This document shows positions 42,240 to 49,162 of a DNA stretch of 64,000 nucleotides, in pieces. A program made the translations under genes and the position numbers. The stretch comes from Lachnospiraceae bacterium MD308 (GTDB lineage: Bacteria > Bacillota > Clostridia > Lachnospirales > Lachnospiraceae). Under the pieces are notes generated by a model. The model had not been told where the DNA came from. It saw only the letters and a program-made list of their open reading frames with translations, and searched no databases. How positions within the stretch are numbered: the stretch's first letter is position 1; each line of letters opens with the position of its first letter. The stretch spans positions 294,182 through 358,181 of the forward strand of contig KE159798.1 of assembly GCA_000403475.2 (NCBI GenBank). Reading direction: 5' to 3'.

Positions 42240-42569
42240 TTAATGTGTTAATGCGCATTGGTATCTATCAAAGCAATCAAGGCAGTTCATTAAGTACCAG
42301 TCTAATTCCATTGCAGATTCCTTTGTGATGTTGATAAAGTTCAAATCAAGACATTTAACAACGCTTATATCCATATAAGGATTGTTAAAAGCAAAACCTC
42401 TGATAATTGGATTGATGTATTTTGTTCCCTTTACCTGCGTGAATCCGTCCTCAAAGATGCTTTAAAAAAGTTCTGCAAACCCTATCGCTTCAACATTTCT
42501 GTCAGTTCCTAAATCCTTGCTTGCCATCATGCTCCATCTTTTTACTATGTTCTTTTCGCTGATTGTCAT
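42240..42569 (-). pseudogene. Hypothetical gene interrupted by a nonsense codon
   Basis: From ATG 42569 (minus strand, GGAGGATATGG upstream) the frame reads MTISEKNIVKRWSMMASKDL. It meets TAA at codon 36 (42464-42462), then stays open for 73 more codons (SIFEDGFTQVKGTKYINPII and onward) to a stop at 42240. Codon usage and composition are the same on both sides, so this looks like one substitution in a 109-aa gene. Its promoter at 42601-42629 carries an operator. Confidence 0.65.
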
Positions 42570-42600
42570 TTTCCATATCCTCCGTTTCTTTGATAAGTCT

Positions 42601-42629
42601 ATTATAAACCAATATTGGTTTAACGTCAA
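42601..42629 (-). promoter_or_regulatory. Leftward promoter with palindromic operator
   Basis: On the minus strand TTGACG, a 17-bp spacer and TATAAT. The spacer is almost filled by the perfect palindrome AAACCAATATTGGTTT (42606-42621). The same kind of palindrome covers the promoter at 42938. Confidence 0.8.
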
Positions 42630-42661
42630 GAATTTTTTAAACTTTTTTTGGATTATTTTTC

Positions 42662-42690
42662 TTGACTTTTTTTCAGTATCAAATTAAAAT
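42662..42690 (+). promoter_or_regulatory. Promoter of the XRE regulator
   Basis: TTGACT (42662-42667), 17-bp spacer, TAAAAT (42685-42690), about 20 bp before the ATG at 42711. Confidence 0.6.
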
Positions 42691-42710
42691 GGAGTAAAGG
42701 AGGTTTGCGT

Positions 42711-42920
42711 ATGCTGGCATATAAGATAGATGTGATAGAAACACTGAAAGAATCCGGGTATAATAGCACTAGAATATTAAGGGAAAACATACTTAGTCAA
42801 TCTGCTATGCAGAAGTTGAGGAAGGGGGAAATGATAGGAATAAAGACGTTGGAACAGCTTTGTGAATTGTTGGATATGCAACCTGGGAATATAATAAAGT
42901 ATGTAGAAAATAAACCATAA
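42711..42920 (+). CDS. Small XRE-family regulator (69 aa)
   Basis: ATG at 42711 after AAAGGAGGTTTGCGT. A single Cro/CI-type HTH (YNSTRILRENILSQSAMQKL RKGEMIGIKTLEQLCELLDM) occupies nearly the whole protein; the ending QPGNIIKYVENK is typical. Two flanking promoters carry matching palindromes (AAACCAATATTGGTTT and AAACCAAATATAGTTT), so it most likely represses both. Confidence 0.85.
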   Translation: MLAYKIDVIETLKESGYNSTRILRENILSQSAMQKLRKGEMIGIKTLEQLCELLDMQPGNIIKYVENKP

Positions 42921-42937
42921 AAAGTTTAATTTGAGTA

Positions 42938-42966
42938 TTGACAATAAACCAAATATAGTTTATAAT
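42938..42966 (+). promoter_or_regulatory. Rightward promoter with operator
   Basis: TTGACA (42938-42943), 17-bp spacer, TATAAT (42961-42966). The spacer holds the imperfect palindrome AAACCAAATATAGTTT (42946-42961), a relative of the one at 42606. Confidence 0.8.
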
Positions 42967-43018
42967 AGTATTATCAGATGAGGCAAGTAAATCTGATGAA
43001 CGGAAAGGAGATTGAAAG

Positions 43019-43183
43019 ATGGAGGTAATGCAAGATATGGGAATGACAGATAGTCAGTATAAATCAATGAGAAGACGGGATAAAAAAGAGTTGGAAAGAA
43101 TTTTAGAAGTAAAAACAGCCGAGGAAAAAGACAAGTTAATAAAGGAAATGCTGGAAATTATTCAGCAAGATTTAGAGGATTAG
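43019..43183 (+). CDS. Small charged protein (54 aa)
   Basis: ATG at 43019 after GAAAGGAGATTGAAAG. MEVMQDMGMTDSQYKSMRRR leads into a charged amphipathic helix (KTAEEKDKLIKEMLEIIQQD). It is first in the operator-controlled rightward unit. The composition is common in Lachnospiraceae mobile elements; function unknown. Confidence 0.6.
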   Translation: MEVMQDMGMTDSQYKSMRRRDKKELERILEVKTAEEKDKLIKEMLEIIQQDLED

Positions 43184-43266
43184 AAAAATGCGGAGACTTG
43201 CCACTCCGCTATAATTGTCAAGAGGGAAACCGAATGACAATAACCCGAAAGGGAGAAAGGAGAGAC

Positions 43267-43422
43267 ATGGAGCAAATGAATATGCAGGAAAACGCAAGAC
43301 TGGTTTTAGGTTTAAGAGCTGCCGGATGGAGCGAGAAGAAAATTAATGATTTTATTCTCTATATCGAGACAGGGGAAGAGCAGTACAAGCCAGAACCGGA
43401 CAAAAAAGAAAAGGCTGAATAA
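43267..43422 (+). CDS. Small conserved-type protein (51 aa)
   Basis: ATG at 43267 after GGGAGAAAGGAGAGAC. The product begins MEQMNMQENARLVLGLRAAG and has WSEKKINDFILYIETGEEQY. It shares the rightward unit with the 54-aa gene and is followed by a terminator. Confidence 0.6.
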   Translation: MEQMNMQENARLVLGLRAAGWSEKKINDFILYIETGEEQYKPEPDKKEKAE

Positions 43423-43435
43423 TCAGCCGGACACA

Positions 43436-43469
43436 CAGAAAGGGCGGCGAACAAAAGCCGCCCTTTCTG
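43436..43469 (+). terminator. Terminator hairpin
   Basis: CAGAAAGGGCGGC pairs perfectly with GCCGCCCTTTCTG around an 8-base loop. The T-rich part lies within the stem end. Confidence 0.75.
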
Positions 43470-43761
43470 CACAAATAGAATAACATGGAATCTCAATGAA
43501 ATCAAAAAGTCAAACGTTAATGAAGCCGAGGACAGTCCCAAGCCCGTACAAATTCAGAGGGGCGCGCATAATTTGCAGATCAAGCCCGATTTGAGTGATA
43601 GATGACAGCAGTCGCCGCTGTTAGTCCCGTGCAACCTATAAATTTTTTAACGTGGCTGAGGAAGCCAGAAAGGGACGGTGATAGTCGCCAAGCTATGCAG
43701 GTTCTATTTCTCGGGATTAAAATCTGTAATAATCTGCCTTGTACTAAATATATAATTCCAT
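43470..43761. other. Gene-free junction DNA
   Basis: No convincing gene. It includes a GC-rich structured stretch (GTGGCTGAGGAAGCCAG near 43651-43667, then GGGACGGTGATAGTCGCC) that could be a degraded RNA leader of the transporter gene behind it; I cannot match it to a riboswitch class. The prophage/chromosome boundary may lie near here. Confidence 0.4.
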
Positions 43762-44108
43762 TTGGGGCAGATAAAACGATGACTGCTGTCATCTCCGGAA
43801 GTGCGGACATTGGTTTTATGGGTTCTGAGGCTTCTATTTACACCTATAATGAAGGGGCTAATGATTATGTAGTGAATTTTGCCCAGCTTACCCAGCGTGC
43901 CGGGAATTTCCTTGTGGCAAGAGAAGAGATGCCGGATTTCAAATGGGAAGATCTGAAAGGGAAAGATGTGCTTGGCGGGCGTAAGGGCGGTATGCCCAGC
44001 CATGATGTGACATGGGAACACATCAGAGGGATTTATGAGTGGACAAGCCGAAAAGCCCCGGATTTAAAGGTTTTTAAATATGAGGAAAAGGTTATTTTTG
44101 TCTCATAG
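43762..44108 (+). pseudogene. ABC transporter substrate-binding protein fragment
   Basis: The frame GADKTMTAVISGSADIGFMG, then SEASIYTYNEGANDYVVNFA and WEDLKGKDVLGGRKGGMP is the N-terminal lobe of an NMT1/SsuA-type periplasmic (lipoprotein) binding protein. The signal peptide and first strand are missing, and the frame degenerates after GGMP into a short ending. It is about one third of the usual 330 residues, so it is a decayed host gene next to mobile DNA. Confidence 0.75.
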
Positions 44109-44213
44109 TATAACTGCATTTATTCACTTTGCCAGAAAAAGGACAGGCCAAGACCGGGAGCCTCTCAAAATCTATATGGGGCGCTCACTAAAATACTGTT
44201 GTAAAATATGCTG

Positions 44214-44242
44214 TTGAATTTTACATCAAATCAGGGTATACT
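44214..44242 (+). promoter_or_regulatory. Toxin-antitoxin promoter
   Basis: TTGAAT (44214-44219), 17-bp spacer, TATACT (44237-44242), 26 bp before the antitoxin ATG. Confidence 0.65.
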
Positions 44243-44267
44243 AAAGGTAAGAAAGGAGAATGTGATT

Positions 44268-44528
44268 ATGCCGAATATCAAACCAATCTCTGATTTGAGG
44301 AATTACAGTGATGTGCTCCGTGACGTATCTGTGGGCGCACCGGTCTTTCTCACCAAAAACGGACGCGGGCGCTATGCAATCATTGACATGCAGGACTATG
44401 AAAGAACACGGGCGACCCTGAAACTCATGGGTGAACTTGCAAAAGGAAAAAAATCTGGAGAGGAAAAGGGATGGCTTTCGTCCTCGGATGTGAGAGCACA
44501 TTTCCGGGCAAAGGCAAATGAAGAATAA
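44268..44528 (+). CDS. Phd/YefM-family antitoxin
   Basis: ATG at 44268 after AGAAAGGAGAATGTGATT; 86 aa. N-terminal DNA-binding fold MPNIKPISDLRNYSDVLRDV and VFLTKNGRGRYAIIDMQDYE are diagnostic of the family. The C-terminal helix (SSDVRAHFRAKANEE) would block the toxin. It represses its own operon. Confidence 0.9.
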   Translation: MPNIKPISDLRNYSDVLRDVSVGAPVFLTKNGRGRYAIIDMQDYERTRATLKLMGELAKGKKSGEEKGWLSSSDVRAHFRAKANEE

Positions 44529-44856
44529 CATTTATTACTCCCCGGAGGCCCAGAACGACCTGGACGAAATCTGGGAGTATATTACCTTTGAATTATGTAA
44601 TCCGCAAGCCGCTGAAAACACCGTAAACAAAATCATGGACACTATTGATGAACTGGAAAATTTTTCAGAAATCGGCGCTTTGCTGTCCTCTGTGACAAAT
44701 ATAGAAAGCGATTACCGATTTCTCACCATTGGAAATTACATGGTTTTTTACCGTGTGAATGGGCAAGACGTGTACATTGACCGTGTTCTCTACGGCAGAC
44801 GGGATTATCTTCGGATTCTGTTGCCTGATCTGTCGCAGAATGACAACGAAGGATAA
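44518..44856 (+). CDS. RelE/ParE-family toxin
   Basis: A 112-aa protein overlapping the antitoxin by 11 bases. It begins MKNNIYYSPEAQNDLDEIWE and contains YRFLTIGNYMVFYRVNGQDV and VLYGRRDYLRIL, the usual beta-sheet core of RelE/ParE toxins (ribosome-dependent RNase or gyrase inhibitor). Confidence 0.9.
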   Translation: MKNNIYYSPEAQNDLDEIWEYITFELCNPQAAENTVNKIMDTIDELENFSEIGALLSSVTNIESDYRFLTIGNYMVFYRVNGQDVYIDRVLYGRRDYLRILLPDLSQNDNEG

Positions 44857-45193
44857 AACAAAATATAGTAACGATGGAACCGCTGGTTGATGCTGGCGGT
44901 TTTTATTGCTCCGGATTAATTTCGAGCTGTTGACAAACCATTTGATTTCGTGAATGTCACAAAATATCATGATAAAAATCCAGCAAAGAGAGTAGAAATA
45001 TTCCAAAGAAAAAGATCTAAACTTAATAAAAAATCTTGTCTTTTGTAAGGCGGGATTTTTGCGTAAAAATAATTGCTGTCTGCTATGAATGAATAAAAGC
45101 AGGCAGTTTTTTATTGTATTTTTTTACATAGCCATTTCAATATTTTATAGGATGGTTATTTTTTCTATAAATTTCAGGAAGGAGGAAACAGAA
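44857..45193 (+). other. Intergenic region with three hairpins
   Basis: AACCGC...GCGGTT with TTTTATT (44878-44907) terminates the toxin operon. CTGTCTGC pairs with GCAGGCAG followed by TTTTTTATT (45078-45116). ATAGCCAT pairs with ATGGTTAT followed by TTTTTT (45128-45165), just before the parA start and possibly an attenuator. No gene is visible. Confidence 0.65.
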
Positions 45194-45244
45194 ATGTCAG
45201 GATGCAAGGTGTTAGCCATAGCTAACCAAAAAGGAGGAACTGGT
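45194..45244 (+). pseudogene. parA-type gene, 5' fragment interrupted by RIT element
   Basis: A strong site GGAAGGAGGAAACAGAA precedes MSGCKVLAIANQKGGTG, the start of a ParA/Soj ATPase up to the P-loop (KGGxGKT). At the next codon the sequence changes to the RIT element end and a stop follows three codons later. The remaining 240 or so residues are not found in this window. Confidence 0.85.
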
Positions 45245-45257
45245 TATGAAAAGTAAG

Positions 45258-45328
45258 TTATTATGCAAAGTTGAGCCTACACTTTTGCTGATTTTATAGG
45301 GTATAGGCTCTTTTGAACTTTGCATAAT
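45258..45328. repeat. Left-end inverted repeat of the RIT element
   Basis: TTATGCAAAGTT with AGCCTA faces TAGGCT with AACTTTGCATAA, giving a long interrupted palindrome next to the last recombinase gene. It may be a recombinase-binding end structure or a terminator. Confidence 0.7.
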
Positions 45329-45341
45329 CAGGAGTAAACCC

Positions 45342-46355
45342 TTATAAAGATTTCAACCAATCAAGAAGGTCTTTATCCTTTTTCCACGCTGGCAGTTCGT
45401 CAGATGATGGACTGTTGTAAGCTTCCGTCAATGCTTTTCGCTTCATTTTTTCGTCTGCCCGTGCGTAGATTTCGGTTGTTGAAATATCAGAATGTCCCAG
45501 TAGATCTCTGATATAAACAAGATTGACTCCGGACTGAAGCAGATGCATTGCTTTGCTATGCCTCAGCCAATGCGGTGTGATTTCATCGGATATATCCTTT
45601 ATTCCCATTGCTTGAGCCTGTGCAGCATATTTTTTCAAAATATATGTCACTCCGGCTCTCGTCAGGGGTTTATTGCTCCGGTTGGTAAATAACGGATTGC
45701 GACCATATACAGGCGAAGCCAGACCAGAACCTTCCATATACTGCTTCAACAATTCCCCAGTTGGTCTCATGACTGGAACAATGCGGCTTTTACCGCCTTT
45801 GCCTGTCAGTACGATGGTGACAGTATCATTTAAAGCAACATCACAAACTTTTAGATCCACAAGTTCCTGAACCCTTGCTCCGGTATCATATAAAAGTGAC
45901 AGCAGAACAGCATCTCTTTTCCCCTGGATCGTTGTCCTGTCGGGTTGTTCTAACAGGCCCTTGATGCTATCCAATGGAAGATACATGAGTGGCACCGTAT
46001 CCGTTTTTTTCATTGGAATAGCCAGGATTTTCTGGCTTTGCTGTATATACTGTGGTTCTTCTACCATTAAAAAGCTGAAAAATGAATGGATTGCAGCGAG
46101 ACGTTGATTCCTTGTCGCCGCTTTGCAGTTACGTTCTTCTTCCAGCCATTGCAGAAAGCGGAGGATCAGATCCCTGTTTATTTTTGCAACTGTCAGCTTT
46201 TCCGGCAAAAGGTTCTCCTGATCTCTGCAGTATCTTAAAAATAATGAGAATGAGTCCCTGTATGCTAACTGGGTATTACGTTTGCTGCCGACCTGGCAGG
46301 GAAGATATACTGACAGGAACTGCGTTAAATACTGTGCAAAATCAGTTTCCTTCAT
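45342..46355 (-). CDS. RIT tyrosine recombinase, third gene
   Basis: ATG at 46355 after CCGGAGGTATGCC; 337 aa. N-terminal SAM-like domain, then catalytic residues: Arg in YDTGARVQELVDL, Lys in TGKGGKSRIVP, HWLRHSKA, GHSDISTTEIYAR (Tyr). It overlaps the second recombinase by 14 bases. In RIT elements all three enzymes are kept intact and are thought to act together. Confidence 0.92.
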   Translation of the reverse strand: MKETDFAQYLTQFLSVYLPCQVGSKRNTQLAYRDSFSLFLRYCRDQENLLPEKLTVAKINRDLILRFLQWLEEERNCKAATRNQRLAAIHSFFSFLMVEEPQYIQQSQKILAIPMKKTDTVPLMYLPLDSIKGLLEQPDRTTIQGKRDAVLLSLLYDTGARVQELVDLKVCDVALNDTVTIVLTGKGGKSRIVPVMRPTGELLKQYMEGSGLASPVYGRNPLFTNRSNKPLTRAGVTYILKKYAAQAQAMGIKDISDEITPHWLRHSKAMHLLQSGVNLVYIRDLLGHSDISTTEIYARADEKMKRKALTEAYNSPSSDELPAWKKDKDLLDWLKSL

Positions 46356-47328
46356 GGCATACCTCCGGGATGACGTATGCACATGACCTTTCCACTTCCC
46401 TCATCAGGTCTGGATAAACTTCCGCTGTCAGGCGCAGATACCTTGCTGTTGAGCGTATTGTTTTGTGCCCCATATATGTGGAAAGAATCGGGAGCATAGC
46501 CGTTAAATCGGCTTCTTCCCTGATCCACTTTTGTAAAACATGAACCGCAAATGTATGGCGTACATCATGCAGACGGGGGCCCTGCCCTTTTCCTCCATGT
46601 GAAATCCCTGCCGCTTCCAGATACCTGCGGTACCTTTGATAGATAGTCATCGGACTGATCATGGTCTTATCAGGAGCAGGGAAGAAAAAGTCACAGTCTT
46701 TTTCCCACCAGATTTTATCTGCATAGGATATACAGGCTTCTTTTACGGAATCTGATAATGGGATATACCGGTCACGGTCAGTCTTTGCTTCACGGATCGT
46801 AAGAATCCCATCTTCGAGATTTACATCCCCGCAGCGAAGTCCGACAACTTCTGACACACGAAGTCCACAGCCATAAAGAATCCTGAAGATCACTGGTAAC
46901 GCCAGATGCATATTTCTTGCAACTTCTTTGGGTTCTGTTTCATCAGCGGCTTTGATTACAGCTGCTATCTGCTCATGTGTAAATATATATGGTACAAATG
47001 AACTGTGATTCAAACCCTTCACTTCCGGCACGATATAAGCGTCATAACCAAGGGTATTAAGGTATATGGCAAACTGTCTTATGCAGGTAATGCGGTGTGA
47101 CCGACTTTTTTCGGATTCACCTGCCCGGGGCGCTGTCCATTTTTCTGCAAGGGAGCGTGATATTTTTATTTCTGTGACACTCTGTTCTTCACTGAAACGA
47201 CAAAACCGGGATAAACATTTCGGTTCATCTGCATATTTAAAACCTGTGCTTCTTTTGTACTGAATGAATTCCTGGGCAACTTCCGCAAATGAACCTGTCA
47301 TGGATGGAGATTTTCTGATTCTTGTCAT
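46342..47328 (-). CDS. RIT tyrosine recombinase, second gene
   Basis: ATG at 47328 shares its A with the stop of the first gene (TAATG) and uses the GGAGGTGG site inside it; 328 aa. Catalytic motifs: YGCGLRVSEVVGLR, AKTDRDRYIPL, HDVRHTFAVH, GHKTIRSTARYLR. Translation is clearly coupled to the first gene. Confidence 0.92.
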   Translation of the reverse strand: MTRIRKSPSMTGSFAEVAQEFIQYKRSTGFKYADEPKCLSRFCRFSEEQSVTEIKISRSLAEKWTAPRAGESEKSRSHRITCIRQFAIYLNTLGYDAYIVPEVKGLNHSSFVPYIFTHEQIAAVIKAADETEPKEVARNMHLALPVIFRILYGCGLRVSEVVGLRCGDVNLEDGILTIREAKTDRDRYIPLSDSVKEACISYADKIWWEKDCDFFFPAPDKTMISPMTIYQRYRRYLEAAGISHGGKGQGPRLHDVRHTFAVHVLQKWIREEADLTAMLPILSTYMGHKTIRSTARYLRLTAEVYPDLMREVERSCAYVIPEVCHEGN

Positions 47329-48542
47329 TAGATTGCCACCTCCAATGCACATTTCCGAAGCTCGGTGATATCAATACGAAGATATGCCATCGTAGTTTCA
47401 GTAGTTGTGTGCCCCAGGATTTCTGAAATGACCGGAAGCGGAATCTCATGCTCCAACAGGCGGCTCGCAAGGCTGTGGCGGAGTGTGTGGGAGCCTTTCT
47501 TTTTCCCTTCAAGATGGATTCCCGATCTCTGGAGACGTACCCTTACAAGGGCGCCGACCGCACCCGGATTGAAATCCGTATAAGGAGGAACCTGTCTCAC
47601 AAAAACGTGATCCGAGCCGGTTTTAGGCCTTGCGTTCTTCAGATAGTTAATGATCGCTTCGCCAACATCTTCTAAAAGAGGAAGTTCTAACGGATTTCCT
47701 GTTTTTACCTGGTTCAAATGGATTACTTCTCTTTCCCAGTCGATATTGGAAAACCTTAAATTTGCGACATCACTACTGCGTAATCCAAGTCTTGCAATCA
47801 GAAGAATGATTGCATAATCACGGATTCCACAGGGATTCCCAAGGTCAATCGAGTCAAGAAGTTTTGTCACCTCATTCGCAGAATACGAAGAAGGTAATCG
47901 GCTCTGCCTGTTGTAATGAGGGTTTGGAAGTTTTGAAAACATCTCCTGCTCCATAAGACCATGTTCATAGCAGTATTTCAGATAATAGCGCACCGCACGC
48001 ATTGTATGATTTATGGTTGGCTTTTCATAACAGTTCAAAGATGCCATGAAATCCAAAACGTCTTTGAGAGACAGTGTATCTAAAGAAGTAATGTTCTTCC
48101 TGCTTAAAAACGCAAAAAAGCGCTCCAAATATAAACTGAAAATCTTATTTGATTTTTTTATTATCCCGATATCTTCTCGATGGGAAATATATGCTTCTGC
48201 GCTATATCTAAATCCCTCTGGGAAAGTGTATGCTCTTTTATCCATGGCAAGATAAAGAACTACATTCCCTGAACGCTGGTATTCTGCCAAAGCATTTATA
48301 CAACGGGAATAGGCTGTACACCATTTTTTCAACGCTATCTTAGATGACATAGAATAATGGTCTTCTAAAAACTGTAATCCAAAATCCATGCTGAAAGAAT
48401 CAGTACCTTGTTCGTGGGAGTAGAGCAAAAGCTGTTTTGTAAGAGTTTTAAATACTTTTTGGTAATAGCTGGATGCACCTGCCTGTACGAGTGCTTCCCC
48501 GGTTTGGTTGATCAGTTGCTGCAAAGTTGATTTTTCCATCAT
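47328..48542 (-). CDS. RIT tyrosine recombinase, first gene
   Basis: ATG at 48542 after AAGGAGGAACAC; 404 aa, the longest of the trio, as usual for the first RIT gene. Catalytic motifs: RLGLRSSDVANLR, VKTGNPLELPL, SHTLRHSLASR, GHTTTETTMAYLR. The N-terminal 130 residues are a separate helical domain. Confidence 0.92.
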   Translation of the reverse strand: MMEKSTLQQLINQTGEALVQAGASSYYQKVFKTLTKQLLLYSHEQGTDSFSMDFGLQFLEDHYSMSSKIALKKWCTAYSRCINALAEYQRSGNVVLYLAMDKRAYTFPEGFRYSAEAYISHREDIGIIKKSNKIFSLYLERFFAFLSRKNITSLDTLSLKDVLDFMASLNCYEKPTINHTMRAVRYYLKYCYEHGLMEQEMFSKLPNPHYNRQSRLPSSYSANEVTKLLDSIDLGNPCGIRDYAIILLIARLGLRSSDVANLRFSNIDWEREVIHLNQVKTGNPLELPLLEDVGEAIINYLKNARPKTGSDHVFVRQVPPYTDFNPGAVGALVRVRLQRSGIHLEGKKKGSHTLRHSLASRLLEHEIPLPVISEILGHTTTETTMAYLRIDITELRKCALEVAI

Positions 48543-48672
48543 GTGTTCCTCCTTAAGTGATTTGATAAAATACACTTAAATCGTGATAGATTATGGAAAG
48601 TAAATCAACTAAAGAATCCTTTATTTATAAGGATTTCTATCATTAACTTTGCATAATGTATAGCTTTTCATA

Positions 48673-48723
48673 ACCAACGCCGCCTTTCTGATTGGTTAAA
48701 GCGATTACTTTGCAATTTGACAT
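48673..48723 (-). pseudogene. Second parA-type 5' fragment (head-to-head with the first)
   Basis: On the minus strand GAAAGGAGGACGCACCCT precedes MSNCKVIALTNQKGGVG, a ParA start cut at the same P-loop position as the fragment at 45194. It differs from that fragment at several residues, so it comes from a different parA gene. It runs into the RIT end (TATGAAAAG). Confidence 0.85.
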
Positions 48724-48755
48724 AGGGTGCGTCCTCCTTTCGCATAGATTTAGCC

Positions 48756-48848
48756 ACTTTGTCAAGGTGGCTATGTAACTGTATCAGAGAATGACGGGAC
48801 GCAAAAAAGCCGCTTACTCTTAAAAAATCAATAAGAATAAGCAGCTTC
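48756..48848 (-). terminator. Leftward hairpins between the small gene and parA fragment
   Basis: On the minus strand GCTGCTTATTCTT pairs with AAGAGTAAGCGGC followed by TTTTTTGCG (48806-48848), a good terminator. Further on, AGCCAC and GTGGCT flank CTTGACAAA (48756-48776). Confidence 0.7.
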
Positions 48849-48861
48849 ATAATGATGTGCC

Positions 48862-49041
48862 TTAGACATATTCAATTTTCATTCTCCTAACGGGTGCGTT
48901 TACGACCTTATATATTAGTTCGTCAACGCAGTCCGTATATCTGCCCTGCTGAATGAGCTGGTTTTTCAGCTCCACAAGGCTATGTAATAAAATGCTCCGT
49001 TCTTGGCTGTCTACATATAAATGGTTTTTCTTTTCTCTCAT
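48862..49041 (-). CDS. Small conserved transposon protein (59 aa)
   Basis: MREKKNHLYVDSQERSILLH then SLVELKNQLIQQGRYTDCVD. Proteins of this kind are common in Firmicute conjugative and mobilisable transposons near recombinase genes; the function is unknown. It is divergent from the serine recombinase. Confidence 0.75.
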   Translation of the reverse strand: MREKKNHLYVDSQERSILLHSLVELKNQLIQQGRYTDCVDELIYKVVNAPVRRMKIEYV

Positions 49042-49162
49042 AATCAACACCATCCTTTCATGGTTTAATTGTATAGGAAGATGGCTTTATGTTCAAAGGT
49101 GTAAAAAGAGTGTTATGCGGGGGTATTGATAAAAGGTGTAGTTACGCTTTTCTGCTGATTCT

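Larger units (their letters stand above)
45245..48672 (-). mobile_element. RIT (Recombinase-in-Trio) element
   Basis: Three overlapping tyrosine recombinase genes read leftward and fill a 3,428-bp insertion. The ends are inverted copies: reading inward each begins TATGAAAAG, then 7 unrelated bases, then TTATGCAAAGTT. A third TTATGCAAAGTT copy (45316-45327, inverted) makes a large hairpin with the left end together with AGCCTA/TAGGCT. Both outer flanks are parA starts cut at the same P-loop codon. Confidence 0.88.

Noticed and set aside
43560..43740. Possible riboswitch before the binding-protein fragment
   Set aside because: Some paired G/C-rich segments are present, but they match no riboswitch consensus that I could verify and the gene behind is broken.
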